NCBI GenBank assembly: GCA_938002965.1
Contig: CALKZY010000002.1
Span: 1-64,000, forward strand
Length of the DNA stretch: 64,000 nt
Direction of reading: 5' to 3'
Source of the DNA: an uncultured Acidimicrobiales bacterium
Lineage (GTDB): Bacteria; Actinomycetota; Acidimicrobiia; Acidimicrobiales; SZUA-35
Part shown: positions 7,709 through 17,269 of the stretch, piece after piece
How positions within the stretch are numbered: position 1 is the first letter of the stretch
How the letters are laid out: every line of letters starts with the position of its first letter
Position numbers and translations under genes: made by a program
Notes under the pieces: model-generated
Told to the model about the DNA's origin: nothing
Databases searched by the model: none
What the model saw: the letters and a program-made list of their open reading frames with translations, nothing else

Positions 7709-9796
7709 ATGAGTTCGTCCCAGCACAACGCTGCGGCCCGGCGGTCGGGGTATCCCAGACGCAGCTGGATCGCAGCGGTTCTTGGCGCTATGGCGCTAAT
7801 GGCAACTATTTTGGTTGCCCCGTCGGCCGCTCACGAAAGTAACAATGACGGTCACATTCCCGCAAATACGAACTACGGCTTCGAGGTAATCGGTCGCGAC
7901 ACCCTGGAAGGAATCCAGGACGGCAAATACACCGATGTCTGGTCCCTGAACGGCTTCGCGTACATCGGAACCTTCCAGGACCCCGAGTGCACGACCTCCG
8001 GTGTGTTCATCGTCGACATGGCTCAGGCCATCGAGAATTACCCGGATATCGCAGGTGCCACAGTTGCCGAAATCAAGTCGCCACCTGATACCCGGGTTAA
8101 CGACGTGAAGGCCATCACCATTGGCGACCGAGATGTTCTCATCACCACCGAGGAGCCATGCGGCGCTGGAACCAACGGTGGCGCTGTCTCGGACTTCAAT
8201 ATCAACAAGCCCTGCCCTCTCACCGAGAACGAGGACGGAGTTGAGGTTGAGAAGGACTGCAACCGTGCTAACGACAACGGCCGCAAGGGCGACATTGGTC
8301 GTCGTGACCCCGGTGCAGGCGACAAGGACGGCCGCGGCGGCATCTCGTTGTGGGATGTAACTAATCCTGCCAAGCCGACACCGCTGGCTAAGAGCTTCCT
8401 GTACTTCGGTGGTGTGCACAACACCTACCCGTGGACCAGCGCCGATGGCAGCACCTACCTCATAGGTACCGCCGACACGTTTGACTTCTTCGACACCTTC
8501 TTTGTGGACATTAGCAATCCCAAGAAGCCTGAGTTCCTTGGCATCACTGGCGCTCTCGACTGGTTCGCTGAAGGCGCTTTCGCCGACGGCCAGTTCGAGA
8601 CTGGCAACTCTGCCGGTGGCTTCAACCACGATGTTTGGGTCAACAACATTGACGGCCGCGACATAGCCGTTGTTCCGTATTGGGACTTTGGTCAGGTGAC
8701 GCTGGACGTAACCGATCCGACCAATCCGATCTTCCTCGGCGACTCCACGTTCCCGGAAACCGATCCTCTGGGTCGCCCCTATGAGGGCAACGCCCACGCG
8801 GCGACCTTCGGTGCCGGCGGCGACATTATCGTCGGCGGTGACGAGGACTTCGACCCGGCCGGTCTGGCTGTGAGCTTCAACGGCGAGAACTACGCCGCCG
8901 GCGGAGCGAACTTCGGTGCGTCGGCTAACGACGGGTTTGCCGGAGATGTCATCTGGACGGGCGGTGAAGGTTGCAGCACAGCTGAGGTTCCGGCCGCAAC
9001 CGCCGATGGCCAGATTGCTCTCATGCAGCGAGGAAGTTGCGAATTCTCGACAAAGGCATTCAGCGCCCAAGAGCAGGGATACGACGGCTACATCGTGGCC
9101 AACGATGCCGCTAGAGGCGATGCCATCTTGACTATGGCGCCGGGAGCGACCGCTGACGACGTCACCATTCCTGGTGTCTTTGTCGGCTTCGGCACCGGTG
9201 AGATCATGAAAGAAGGCGGCTCTGCCGATGAGGCCGGCTTCCTTGACTTCGACGGCTGGGGTTACCTCCGCGTGATGAACAACACCGGTGGCGACGTTAC
9301 TGTCCCTGACCAGTTCCCTGGACCGACACCGACCACCACCATCGGTCAGCTTGGTGAAATCGGCTACTACGCTCCGGCTGAAACGCTAGAAGCCGGACTC
9401 GGTGGCGAAAACTTCACCGAGTTTGGTGACCTCACCATGCACAACGTCGAGCCCGACCCGACCACTCAGGACATCGAGCCGATGTTTACTCAGGGTCCAC
9501 GATTCTTCGTGTCCTGGTATTCGCTTGGTATGCGGGCCATCGAGTATCGCCCCGGTCACTTCCACGACAACTCACGTGGTGAGGGCAGCTACTCATGGAA
9601 CGTGCACGAGGTCGGTCGCTTCATTGCTGAGGACGGCTCCAACTTCTGGGGCGTTCACGTCGACACCGTCAACATTGACGGCGAAGACCAGCAGATCATC
9701 CTCGGATCCGACCGCAACACCGGTCTGTGGATCTTCACCTTCGGGTGTGACGAGGAAGTCGAAGGACCGTTCTACTGCGACGATTCCAACGACTAG
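7709..9796 (+). CDS. Secreted LVIVD-repeat protein with inserted PA domain
   Basis: A 695-residue exported protein. The ATG at 7709 is chosen because it gives a clean Sec signal (RR, then a hydrophobic core IAAVLGAMALMATILVAP, cleavage near SAA-H) and has TTGGAG 10 bases upstream; the frame is open further back to 7595 without signal-like content. The mature part carries LVIVD-type beta-propeller repeats (GFAYIGTF..., ISLWDVTNPAKP, FFVDISNPKKPEFL, VTLDVTDPTNPIFLGD). A protease-associated (PA) domain follows at about residues 380-470 (GQIALMQRGSCEFSTKAF; GYDGYIVAND), and a propeller-like C-terminus ends it. The family is cell-surface or secreted with unknown substrate. A hairpin terminator follows. 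Confidence 0.85.
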   Translation: MSSSQHNAAARRSGYPRRSWIAAVLGAMALMATILVAPSAAHESNNDGHIPANTNYGFEVIGRDTLEGIQDGKYTDVWSLNGFAYIGTFQDPECTTSGVFIVDMAQAIENYPDIAGATVAEIKSPPDTRVNDVKAITIGDRDVLITTEEPCGAGTNGGAVSDFNINKPCPLTENEDGVEVEKDCNRANDNGRKGDIGRRDPGAGDKDGRGGISLWDVTNPAKPTPLAKSFLYFGGVHNTYPWTSADGSTYLIGTADTFDFFDTFFVDISNPKKPEFLGITGALDWFAEGAFADGQFETGNSAGGFNHDVWVNNIDGRDIAVVPYWDFGQVTLDVTDPTNPIFLGDSTFPETDPLGRPYEGNAHAATFGAGGDIIVGGDEDFDPAGLAVSFNGENYAAGGANFGASANDGFAGDVIWTGGEGCSTAEVPAATADGQIALMQRGSCEFSTKAFSAQEQGYDGYIVANDAARGDAILTMAPGATADDVTIPGVFVGFGTGEIMKEGGSADEAGFLDFDGWGYLRVMNNTGGDVTVPDQFPGPTPTTTIGQLGEIGYYAPAETLEAGLGGENFTEFGDLTMHNVEPDPTTQDIEPMFTQGPRFFVSWYSLGMRAIEYRPGHFHDNSRGEGSYSWNVHEVGRFIAEDGSNFWGVHVDTVNIDGEDQQIILGSDRNTGLWIFTFGCDEEVEGPFYCDDSND

Positions 9797-9848
9797 CAGC
9801 TGGTCAGCACTCGCCTGAGTGCCGATAGTTCCTAGAACGAACGGTGTT

Positions 9849-9886
9849 GATGGCCGGGAGCTTGACTCCCGGCCATCAGCCGTTTT
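9849..9886 (+). terminator. Rho-independent terminator after LVIVD gene
   Basis: A perfect 12-bp stem (GATGGCCGGGAG 9849-9860 with CTCCCGGCCATC 9866-9877) has a 5-nt loop. A short TTTT follows at 9883-9886. It separates the LVIVD gene from pyrE. Confidence 0.8.
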
Positions 9887-9916
9887 GGTGTTCGGTAGCC
9901 GCTAGCCTTTGGGACG

Positions 9917-10600
9917 ATGTCTCCCGAGTCGTCCAGCCCCAATCAAGATCACAAAGCAGCGTTCGTTAGCTTCATGATGGAGGCCGAGGTTCTTCGATTC
10001 GGCTCGTTTGTGACAAAGAGCGGTCGGCAAACCCCGTACTTCATCAACACCGGGCTGTATCGCACCGGCAGCCAGATCGGCCGCCTCGGACGCTTCTACG
10101 CCAACGCCATCCGGGACAACATCGGGACCGAGTTCGACGTCCTGTTCGGCCCGGCCTATAAAGGCATTCCCCTGGCGGTCACCACCGCGGCCGCCTTGGC
10201 CGCTGATGGGGTTGACGTGGCCTACTGCTTCAATCGTAAGGAAGCCAAAGATCACGGCGAAGGTGGTGTACTGGTGGGCCACGAGTTGACTGACGGTGAT
10301 CGGGTTGTGATCATCGAAGACATCACCACCGCCGGTACTGCGGTTCGCCAGGTCGTCCCGGTACTACAAGCTGCGGCCGACGTTGAGGTGGTGGCCATGG
10401 TGGTTTCGGTTGATCGCCGAGAGCGCGGACCGGAACAGCAAGACACAGCGGCCCAGTCAGCGCTTCAATCGTTGGCCGAGGAGTTTGACATGGCCACCTT
10501 CGCCATCGTCGACGTGCACGACATCATGGGCCACGGGGGCCTCGACGAAGCGCAACTGGCAGCGATGCAGGAGTACCTGGACCGCTACGGCGTTGACTAG
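9917..10600 (+). CDS. pyrE: Orotate phosphoribosyltransferase
   Basis: A 227-residue enzyme that joins orotate and PRPP to give OMP in pyrimidine synthesis. The PRPP-binding motif is EDITTAGT (134-141), preceded by the hydrophobic VVII strand. The FGPAYKGIPLA segment (78-87) and the NRKEAKDHGEGG loop (106-117) match the catalytic loop and pyrophosphate-binding parts of PyrE. No other pyrimidine-synthesis gene is near. No strong ribosome-binding site precedes ATG 9917. The 3' end overlaps by 4 bases the convergent PLP-enzyme gene. Confidence 0.93.
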   Translation: MSPESSSPNQDHKAAFVSFMMEAEVLRFGSFVTKSGRQTPYFINTGLYRTGSQIGRLGRFYANAIRDNIGTEFDVLFGPAYKGIPLAVTTAAALAADGVDVAYCFNRKEAKDHGEGGVLVGHELTDGDRVVIIEDITTAGTAVRQVVPVLQAAADVEVVAMVVSVDRRERGPEQQDTAAQSALQSLAEEFDMATFAIVDVHDIMGHGGLDEAQLAAMQEYLDRYGVD

Positions 10601-11745
10601 GTCCGCTGGAGGCCGGTGAAGAACACCCCGACCCTGGGGCGTTGACCATTAAGCCGGGGTAATTCGCCGAGGTGTTGCCGGAACGCCACCAGTCCGGCCA
10701 TTCCGGCGGTCGCGGTGGCTGTCGCGGCAATGCCGGTAACTGAGGTAGCGGCGGCGTGGGTGTCGACCACGGTGGCTTCGGGGGCTACGATAGGGTGGCC
10801 GCCGCTGCGGTGGGTCTCGGCCAGGAGCGGCAACCAGTCGTAGGTGACGTCGTCGAGGATGCCGTCGGCCGCGCTTTGGGGGTCATCCCATGGCCACATG
10901 TAGCTCTCAGAGTTGGTGGCGGCGCTGGCGAAATCGAAGTCCGGGGACATCAGGTCCCAGGCGCGTGCCAGCGGAGCGCACCCCTCGGCCTGTACCGGAA
11001 ACAGCTTGGCCTCGGGTAGAGCCCGCGAGGTGGCAGTGGCCAACGCTCCGCCGCCCACCTGGATGAAAATGGCGTCGAGACCGCCACCAACACGCTCAGC
11101 GATCTGGTCGGCCATCTCCCAGCCCAGCGTGCGACCGCCGTCAAAGGTCGATGGTGTGTCGGTGCCTTGCACACTGAACGGTTGAGCGCCGTCAGCCGCC
11201 GCTTCGGAGAACCGTAAATAGGCCGGATCGCCGGCTTCTCCTTCAATCCGAGGGCATCGGTGCAGATCGGCTCCGAGGTCTTCGAGACGGGCTACCACTG
11301 TTTGATCGGCCCACTCGGGAACAAAGACCAACAGGTGTCGCTTCATGGCGGCAGCCACGATTCCTGCCGCCATGGCTGCATTCCCACAGCTGGCTATGGC
11401 CAGCGGTGGGGGAGTACTGGCGGCGGCCGACTCGGTTGCCGACAACACGCTCTCGATCGCCATGTGAATGGCCACGCCGAAGAGATGGCGTGATTTGTGC
11501 GACCCGCTGACGTTGCCGGTGTCGTTCTTGATCCACAGATCGACCCCGACGTCGAGGACGGCTGCCAAGTCGGAGCCGTCAACGACCGGCGTCCGGGCGA
11601 ACCCATGGCCGTCCACGTCGGCTACTGCGGAATCCAGCGTCGACACAATGTCGACGAACTGTTGGTCGCTCAGGTGACCATCGGTTACCGCTTCATAGGA
11701 GTCCAGACGCTTGCGATACCGCAGGAACGGATTCGCCTCATCCAT
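10597..11745 (-). CDS. PLP-dependent enzyme, threonine-synthase-like (fold type II)
   Basis: A 382-residue fold-type-II PLP enzyme. Lys84 in SGSHKSRH is the predicted Schiff-base lysine. Asn122 in SCGNAAM should contact the PLP ring hydroxyl, and GGGAL (231-235) is the phosphate loop. It is close in layout to threonine synthase and cysteine synthase, but no thrA or thrB is nearby, so a degradative lyase or ammonia-lyase is as likely. The start overlaps the upstream PLP gene by 8 bases, implying translational coupling. In the E. coli ygeX-ssnA-xdhD group, the PLP enzyme is a diaminopropionate ammonia-lyase; whether this protein replaces that step is inference. Confidence 0.8.
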   Translation of the reverse strand: MDEANPFLRYRKRLDSYEAVTDGHLSDQQFVDIVSTLDSAVADVDGHGFARTPVVDGSDLAAVLDVGVDLWIKNDTGNVSGSHKSRHLFGVAIHMAIESVLSATESAAASTPPPLAIASCGNAAMAAGIVAAAMKRHLLVFVPEWADQTVVARLEDLGADLHRCPRIEGEAGDPAYLRFSEAAADGAQPFSVQGTDTPSTFDGGRTLGWEMADQIAERVGGGLDAIFIQVGGGALATATSRALPEAKLFPVQAEGCAPLARAWDLMSPDFDFASAATNSESYMWPWDDPQSAADGILDDVTYDWLPLLAETHRSGGHPIVAPEATVVDTHAAATSVTGIAATATATAGMAGLVAFRQHLGELPRLNGQRPRVGVFFTGLQRT

Positions 11746-13303
11746 GGGAGGCGCCGGTGGCGGTGTTGAACTCCTCGATCATCTCATCCCAGCGGGCAAC
11801 GAGAGGTCGGAGTCCGTTCCACCACTCCTGGTCCCGGCGACGCTCGAAGTCGGGGATGGAAACGCCCTGCTGCTCCACCCAAGTGAAGTAGCCGAGGTTG
11901 AACACTCGATCCCGCTCAACCGGAGTCATCTCCATCGAATGCACGGTTTCGGTGTTGGCTGCCTCGACAGCAGTCAGGTGTTGGTCGAAGATGTGTCGAG
12001 CGTTGTCTTCATCGAAGCCTCCGGCGAAGTGTGACGACATGACCTTCTCCCGCTCCGAGTTGTATAGCTCGGAACCATCAGTGGCAACTGAGACAATGAC
12101 ATCATCAGGGCCCAGATCCCACTTCTTGGCCGCAGCGATGGCGGCCAGCGTGTTGCAGATGGACGAGTAGCCCATGTCGACCAGCATTGGGATTAGCGCC
12201 TCACTGATGCCACGTTCGGCCAGGACTCGTTTGCCTGCCGGGGTGTTGAACAACACGTCGAGCTGGTCGGTGGACTGATCGCTTACCGCCACCACCAGGT
12301 CGGTGTTGGTAACGTTGTGGATCAACGGGACGTGCTTGTCACCAATGCCTTGAATGTTGTGGTCGCCGAACCCGTTGTACAGCATGGTCGGAACCTGTAG
12401 AGCTTCGACGGCGACAATGCGGGCACCGTGAGCGTCCTTCAGGTAATCGCCGGCCCCAAGGGTTCCCGACGACCCAGAAGCCGACACGTAGGCCGCCAGA
12501 TTGCCTGGCTTATGGGCGGTGACATGTTTGTAGACCGTCTCTAAGGCCGGTCCGGTGACAGCATAGTGACCGAGGTGATTGGAGAACTCGCTGAATTGGT
12601 TCAGGATGACGTTGGTCGGGTCTTGGGCCAACCGGTTGCACTCGTCGTAGATCTCCTTGACGTTGCTCTCAGTACCGTAGGTGCGAATGACGTCGTCAGG
12701 ATGATCGATCCAACGGTCGAGCCACTCGAACCGTTCCCTACTCATGCCTTCGGGAAGAACAGCTACGCCCCGGCAACCCATGATTTTCGAGATGGCTATA
12801 CCGCCTCGGGCGTAGTTGCCCGTTGACGGCCAAATGGCCCGACTGCGGGTTGGGTCAAAGCGGCCGGTTACCAAGCGGGCCACAAGACAGGAGTAGGCAG
12901 CCAACACCTTGTGCGCCCGAATCATGGGAAAGCGGTTTCCGAAGGCCAACACGATTCGCGCGTCGACTCCAGTCATTTCCGACGGCAGCTCGATGTGGTC
13001 TGGCACGTCGACAAGGCCCGGGAAGTTGCCAGTCCTGGGCTCGTCGGCGTGAGCGTTGAACCAATGAACACGGAAGAGATTCCGCGGATCAGGCGCGTCT
13101 TTCTCAACAGTGGCCAGCGCCGCCTTGGTCGGCTCCGGAATAGTTGAGGGATCTCGGAGCTGGGCGAAGGTTGGCAGGACGATGTTGTTGTCCCGAAACC
13201 GGGCCACAGCATTGTCGTAGTTTTCTTGCCCGCCGGGATCGAATTCGCCGAAAACTGCCAGCTGGCTTGCCTCATCAGTGGTACCGGATGTGCTGTCGGT
13301 CAT
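11738..13303 (-). CDS. PLP-dependent enzyme, cysteine-synthase-like (fold type II), 521 aa
   Basis: A 521-residue fold-type-II PLP enzyme, longer than cysteine synthase (about 310). Lys132 in RAHKVLAAY is the probable PLP lysine. STGN (160-163) is the substrate/cofactor loop, followed by ARGGIA and a second conserved block VAVLPEGMSRERFEWL. ASGSSGTLGAG is the glycine-rich phosphate-binding loop. About 75 N-terminal and 100 C-terminal residues lie outside the core. The catalysed reaction is not identifiable; beta-elimination or beta-replacement on a small amino acid is likely for the fold. It sits 82 bases after the SsnA-like gene and overlaps the next PLP gene. Confidence 0.8.
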   Translation of the reverse strand: MTDSTSGTTDEASQLAVFGEFDPGGQENYDNAVARFRDNNIVLPTFAQLRDPSTIPEPTKAALATVEKDAPDPRNLFRVHWFNAHADEPRTGNFPGLVDVPDHIELPSEMTGVDARIVLAFGNRFPMIRAHKVLAAYSCLVARLVTGRFDPTRSRAIWPSTGNYARGGIAISKIMGCRGVAVLPEGMSRERFEWLDRWIDHPDDVIRTYGTESNVKEIYDECNRLAQDPTNVILNQFSEFSNHLGHYAVTGPALETVYKHVTAHKPGNLAAYVSASGSSGTLGAGDYLKDAHGARIVAVEALQVPTMLYNGFGDHNIQGIGDKHVPLIHNVTNTDLVVAVSDQSTDQLDVLFNTPAGKRVLAERGISEALIPMLVDMGYSSICNTLAAIAAAKKWDLGPDDVIVSVATDGSELYNSEREKVMSSHFAGGFDEDNARHIFDQHLTAVEAANTETVHSMEMTPVERDRVFNLGYFTWVEQQGVSIPDFERRRDQEWWNGLRPLVARWDEMIEEFNTATGASHG

Positions 13304-13385
13304 CCCGACAGACTAGGGCACGCTGCCCGATTTTGGAGGGCCTGGGGCCGGTTGACTTCTCGAACTGCTGGGTGCCAGGGTCGGG

Positions 13386-14432
13386 CTAACGCAGATCAGC
13401 CAGCCTGGCCCATAGCCGAGTTGCCGCTTCGGCTGCTTTGGCTTTGATTTCGTCGCCGTCGACGGTTGTCGGTGAACCGTCGGCCCAAACGATCTTGTCA
13501 TCGAGCTTCACCTCGACAGGCGAGAGTTGGGTGGTGTAGGCCAGGCGCCACGGGTCCATGACCTCGTAGCTCCAGGTCACTGTGTCGTTGGCGGCTTGGG
13601 GGAAGAGCTGCCAGCCGGTCTCGAGCCAGCTCCAGGCCAGGTCTGGCCCAAGAGTCACGTCGACTTCGCGGGACTTGACGAACGCCACTCGAAACTCGTC
13701 CAACATGTCACTGCCGATGCCGTCGGTGCCGAGAGCTACCGGTTGGTCAAACCGCCACGGTCGGGAGTAACCAACGCCGTTGTTCATGTTGGATCGAGGA
13801 TTGTGGACGATGGTGCCAGCCAGCCCGTGGTCATCAGGTAGATGCACGCCGTGGATCAGCAGCCACTGGTCGTTGGTGTGACCGACCAGGCGCTCCCAGT
13901 CGTCGACCTTGCCTTCGGCGACGTGTACATGGACGCCGACACCATGGCTCTCAGCCAACTCGGCAGCGGCGGCGATGGTGTCGTCACTGCAAGTGAAGGC
14001 GGCGTGAAGGCCGACCATCCCGATCCCGCCCTCGGAGAGGAACCGGTCGTTCTCGGCCAATCCGGCGGCTGCCCCTTCGGGGCCGTGGCGGTCGGTGATG
14101 CCGTAGGTGCAGTTGACCCGCAGCCCGACTTCGGCACAGGCGTCGGCGATTACTGACAACGAGCCCTCGATGGCGTTTGGCGACTCGTGGTGGTCTATGA
14201 CTGCGGTACACCCAGATTCCAGAGCGGTCAACGCTGCCAGCTTGGCCGACCACTCAATGATGTCGAGATCGAGGGCCCGATCCAGGCGCCACCACACCAG
14301 TTCCAGGATCTCGCTGAAGTCCGTCGGCGTCGTCGGCGGGGCGGGCATGCCGCGGGCCAGCGCGGAATAGAAGTGGTTGTGGGCGCACACCAAACCCGGA
14401 GTTTGGTTTGCTGCTAGGTCATCTTGTCTCAC
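13386..14432 (-). CDS. SsnA-like amidohydrolase, short N-terminus
   Basis: A 348-residue protein closely resembling E. coli SsnA (about 440 aa): PGLVCAHNHFYS, DFSEILELVWWRLDRAL, IDHHESP, NPRSNMNNGVGY and GTDGIGSDM are near family identity. Metal ligands visible are His18, His20, a later HVHVAEG His and the Asp of GTDG. The GTG start at 14432 overlaps the XdhD stop as GTGA. Only 12 residues precede the PGLVCAHNH strand, whereas SsnA has about 55 that form half of the beta-sandwich, so the N-terminal subdomain is missing. A TTG at 14459 would add only 9 residues. The role is expected in N-heterocycle ring opening next to the Mo hydroxylase. Confidence 0.85.
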   Translation of the reverse strand: MRQDDLAANQTPGLVCAHNHFYSALARGMPAPPTTPTDFSEILELVWWRLDRALDLDIIEWSAKLAALTALESGCTAVIDHHESPNAIEGSLSVIADACAEVGLRVNCTYGITDRHGPEGAAAGLAENDRFLSEGGIGMVGLHAAFTCSDDTIAAAAELAESHGVGVHVHVAEGKVDDWERLVGHTNDQWLLIHGVHLPDDHGLAGTIVHNPRSNMNNGVGYSRPWRFDQPVALGTDGIGSDMLDEFRVAFVKSREVDVTLGPDLAWSWLETGWQLFPQAANDTVTWSYEVMDPWRLAYTTQLSPVEVKLDDKIVWADGSPTTVDGDEIKAKAAEAATRLWARLADLR

Positions 14433-17140
14433 GTCGAGCCTGGAATGGTCCCGGCCCAAGCGCTCGCCCGCTCCCGATTCGATTCGTTGACCATGGGCAA
14501 CTCGCAGGCCCAGTCGTGACCGGCGGCTCGGCGGGCAGCGGCCACAGCACCGGCAGTTGGGACCAGGCCAATTTCGCCCACCCCTTTGATGCCGTAGGGG
14601 GAATTGGGTTCAGCTGATTCCACCAGGATGACGTCTACCGGTGGCATGTCTTTGGGGCGGATGATGTCAAGGCTGCGGAGCGTCTCGTTGGTTGGACGGC
14701 CGTCAGGGTCACACGGGAAGCCTTCGGTGAGGGCATAGCCAAGACCCATATGGACGGCGCCCTCGATTTGGCCTTCGCACAACAGGGGATTGACTGCCCG
14801 ACCGACATCGTGGGCGGCCACCACCCGATCGATGTCCCCGGTGTCAGGGTCGATCACCACAAGTTGGGCGGCGTAGCCGAACGTGGAGTGAATGATGGGG
14901 TTCTCCAGGCCATCGGACAGCGAGTTAGTCCAATCGACCCGATATTCGCCTTCGTAGTCAACGCCAATCTGGCAGCCGTCGGCTAGAGCGTTGGCGCAGG
15001 CATCGGCCACCGAACCGGCGCCCATCAGGGTTCCCCGGCTGCCGGTCGTTTGGCCAGCACCGAGTTCCCGGGTCGAGTCGACGATGACGTCGATGCGCTC
15101 AGCGGGAACGCCGAGTTCTTCGGTGGCCACTTGTTGGGCAACAGTGTGGATGCCTTGGCCCATCTCGGTCCAGCAGTGGCGAACCTCAACCCGGCCGTCG
15201 TCGTTGAAACGCACGACCGCCTTGGCGATTTCTTTGAAGCCGTTACCCAGGCCGGAGTTTTTTAGCCCCAGGCCGACACCGACCGCTTTGCCTTCGGCCA
15301 AAGCCTGGTCATAGGCCGGCTTGACCGCGTCCAGACAAGCTTGGGCGCCGAGGCACCCGTCATCCATGACCTGACCCGGACCCCACACCACACCAGGTGC
15401 GATCACGTTGAGGTTGCGCATGTCCCACCCGGAGATACCGACCTTCTCGGCCAGGCGGTCCATGACACCCTCCATGGCGAACTGGGCTTGATTGGCGCCG
15501 AAACCGCGGAAGGCTCCGCATACGGAGTTGTTGGACCGCGCCGCTATCGCCTCGACGTCGATGTTGGGCACGACGTACGGGCCGCTGGCGTGCCCGGCTG
15601 CCCGCTCCAGCACCTTCATACCAACCGAGGCGTACGGGCCGGAGTCACCGATCATGCGAACTCGTAGGGCGGTCAACCGCCCCGCAGCGTCACAACCGGC
15701 CTGATACGCCATCTTGATGGGATGGCGCTTGGCGTGGATGAGAAGCGACTCCTCGCGGGTGAGCGTGCAACGAACCGGGCGTTTCAGCAGCCAGGAGGCC
15801 AATGCCGCCTGAGCCTGATTGGACATGTCTTCCTTGCCGCCGAAGGCTCCGCCGTTGGAGACTAGCTCGGTGACGATGACCGAAGGATCAACATCCAGGA
15901 CCCGGGCGATGTCGTTACGATCATCCCAAATGCCCTGGCCGCCGGTGAATACCAACAGGCGATCGAATTCCGCTGCCGCTCCAGGCGTACCGGTCAAAGG
16001 AAGAGGTTCGCCGGCCGGAACCGGTAGAGCCAAGGTGGATTCCGGTTCAACAAAGGCGTGTTCTATGCGTTGGGTCTGGAACGTTTCGGTCACTACGTAT
16101 TCCGAGGCTCGCAGCGCCTGGGCGGTCGATCCCCGTTGGTAGGTGGACGTGGACAACACGTTGCCGTCAAGGCCCCAAACGGCGTCCTCCTTGGAGGCCA
16201 CATTGCTGACCGGGTCGACCATAGGAGCCAGAACGTCGTAGGTGACGTCGATCAAGGCGGCAGCCTCGCGGGCGACGGCAGCGCTTTCGGCCACCACCAA
16301 GGCCAGGACGTCGCCGAGGTAGGAGGTCCGGCCGCCGACGGGAATGAAGATCGGCCAATCCTTGTGAATCAGACCGCACCGGAGCTCGCCGGGAACGTCG
16401 GCCGCGGTGAAGACCCGCTCAACCCCGGAGACAGCTTCGGCGGCGCTGGTGTCGATAGCGATCACGTCGGCTCGGGCGTGTTCAGCGAGATGAAAGACGC
16501 CGTGCAACAGGCCGTCGGGGTACATGTCGTCAATAAACGGGCGACTACCGAGAGTGAGTGGCTCAGCCTCGTACTTGACACCTCTGGAGCCGACGCCCTT
16601 GGGCTGAAGGGCCACCGGAGTCTCGCCGGACGCCAACGTTTCAACCGCATCAAGGATCTTGATGTAGCCGGTACAACGGCAGAGATGGGCTCCGAGCAGT
16701 CGGGACGCATCTTCACGGGTGAGATCCGAGCCCTTCTTGTCCAGCATTGCTTTGGTTCGCATCACGATGCCCGGTGTGCAAAAGCCGCACTGAAGAGCCC
16801 CATGGGCGGCGAATGCTGTGGCCATGGCCTCGGTTTCAGCCGGTTCGAGGCCCTCCACCGTGGTGACCTCGGCGCCTTCGGCCTTGGTCATGGGTATTTG
16901 GCAGGCAACCCGGGCCTTGCCGTCGATCAGCACGGTGCAACAGCCGCACTGGCCCGAAGGAGCGCAGCCGTCCTTGGGAGAGATGATGCCGAGCTCGTTC
17001 CGCAGGGCTGCCAGCAGATGTTCATGGTCGGCCGATACCGAAACCGGACTCCCATTCAAAGAAAAGTCTGTCAATGTCACATCCGATAGGAGAGCGAAGT
17101 GTGGTGGGTGGGGCAGGCCGGAGTCATCAAGAGGGGCCAT
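14429..17140 (-). CDS. XdhD-like molybdenum hydroxylase with fused 2Fe-2S domain
   Basis: A 903-residue protein (ATG 17140; the frame is open further upstream but without domain-like content, so the start is uncertain). Residues 20-160 hold two [2Fe-2S] domains (Cys59, Cys65, Cys67 or Cys68, Cys80; then CGFC near 118-121 and CRC near 154-156). The rest is the aldehyde oxidase/xanthine dehydrogenase Mo-binding part (GGQGIWDDRNDIA, GGAFGGKEDMS, GAFRGFGANQAQFAMEG, and KGVGEIGLVPTAGAV with the catalytic Glu). E. coli XdhD has the same fused form. There is no FAD subunit (YgfM-like) in the window, so the electron acceptor is unclear. Purine or other N-heterocycle hydroxylation is likely. It is the first gene of a minus-strand operon. 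Confidence 0.88.
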   Translation of the reverse strand: MAPLDDSGLPHPPHFALLSDVTLTDFSLNGSPVSVSADHEHLLAALRNELGIISPKDGCAPSGQCGCCTVLIDGKARVACQIPMTKAEGAEVTTVEGLEPAETEAMATAFAAHGALQCGFCTPGIVMRTKAMLDKKGSDLTREDASRLLGAHLCRCTGYIKILDAVETLASGETPVALQPKGVGSRGVKYEAEPLTLGSRPFIDDMYPDGLLHGVFHLAEHARADVIAIDTSAAEAVSGVERVFTAADVPGELRCGLIHKDWPIFIPVGGRTSYLGDVLALVVAESAAVAREAAALIDVTYDVLAPMVDPVSNVASKEDAVWGLDGNVLSTSTYQRGSTAQALRASEYVVTETFQTQRIEHAFVEPESTLALPVPAGEPLPLTGTPGAAAEFDRLLVFTGGQGIWDDRNDIARVLDVDPSVIVTELVSNGGAFGGKEDMSNQAQAALASWLLKRPVRCTLTREESLLIHAKRHPIKMAYQAGCDAAGRLTALRVRMIGDSGPYASVGMKVLERAAGHASGPYVVPNIDVEAIAARSNNSVCGAFRGFGANQAQFAMEGVMDRLAEKVGISGWDMRNLNVIAPGVVWGPGQVMDDGCLGAQACLDAVKPAYDQALAEGKAVGVGLGLKNSGLGNGFKEIAKAVVRFNDDGRVEVRHCWTEMGQGIHTVAQQVATEELGVPAERIDVIVDSTRELGAGQTTGSRGTLMGAGSVADACANALADGCQIGVDYEGEYRVDWTNSLSDGLENPIIHSTFGYAAQLVVIDPDTGDIDRVVAAHDVGRAVNPLLCEGQIEGAVHMGLGYALTEGFPCDPDGRPTNETLRSLDIIRPKDMPPVDVILVESAEPNSPYGIKGVGEIGLVPTAGAVAAARRAAGHDWACELPMVNESNRERASAWAGTIPGST

Positions 17141-17269
17141 CCGCCACAGAATCATCCATAAGCTATCGGCCGTTAAAGGATCTGTAAAGCTCACCTCTAG
17201 TAGCTTCCAAGCAGATTTTTCTGCCCACACTGTTAATGATTCGGAACAATCCGGACCCTGTACAGATGC

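Noticed and set aside
7796-9070. Open 424-codon minus-strand frame opposite the LVIVD gene.
   Set aside because: The plus strand has a signal peptide, propeller repeats and PA domain; the minus reading has none.
16058-17089. Open 343-codon plus-strand frame opposite the Mo hydroxylase.
   Set aside because: It mirrors the 2Fe-2S and Mo-binding coding sequence, which is clearly the real product.
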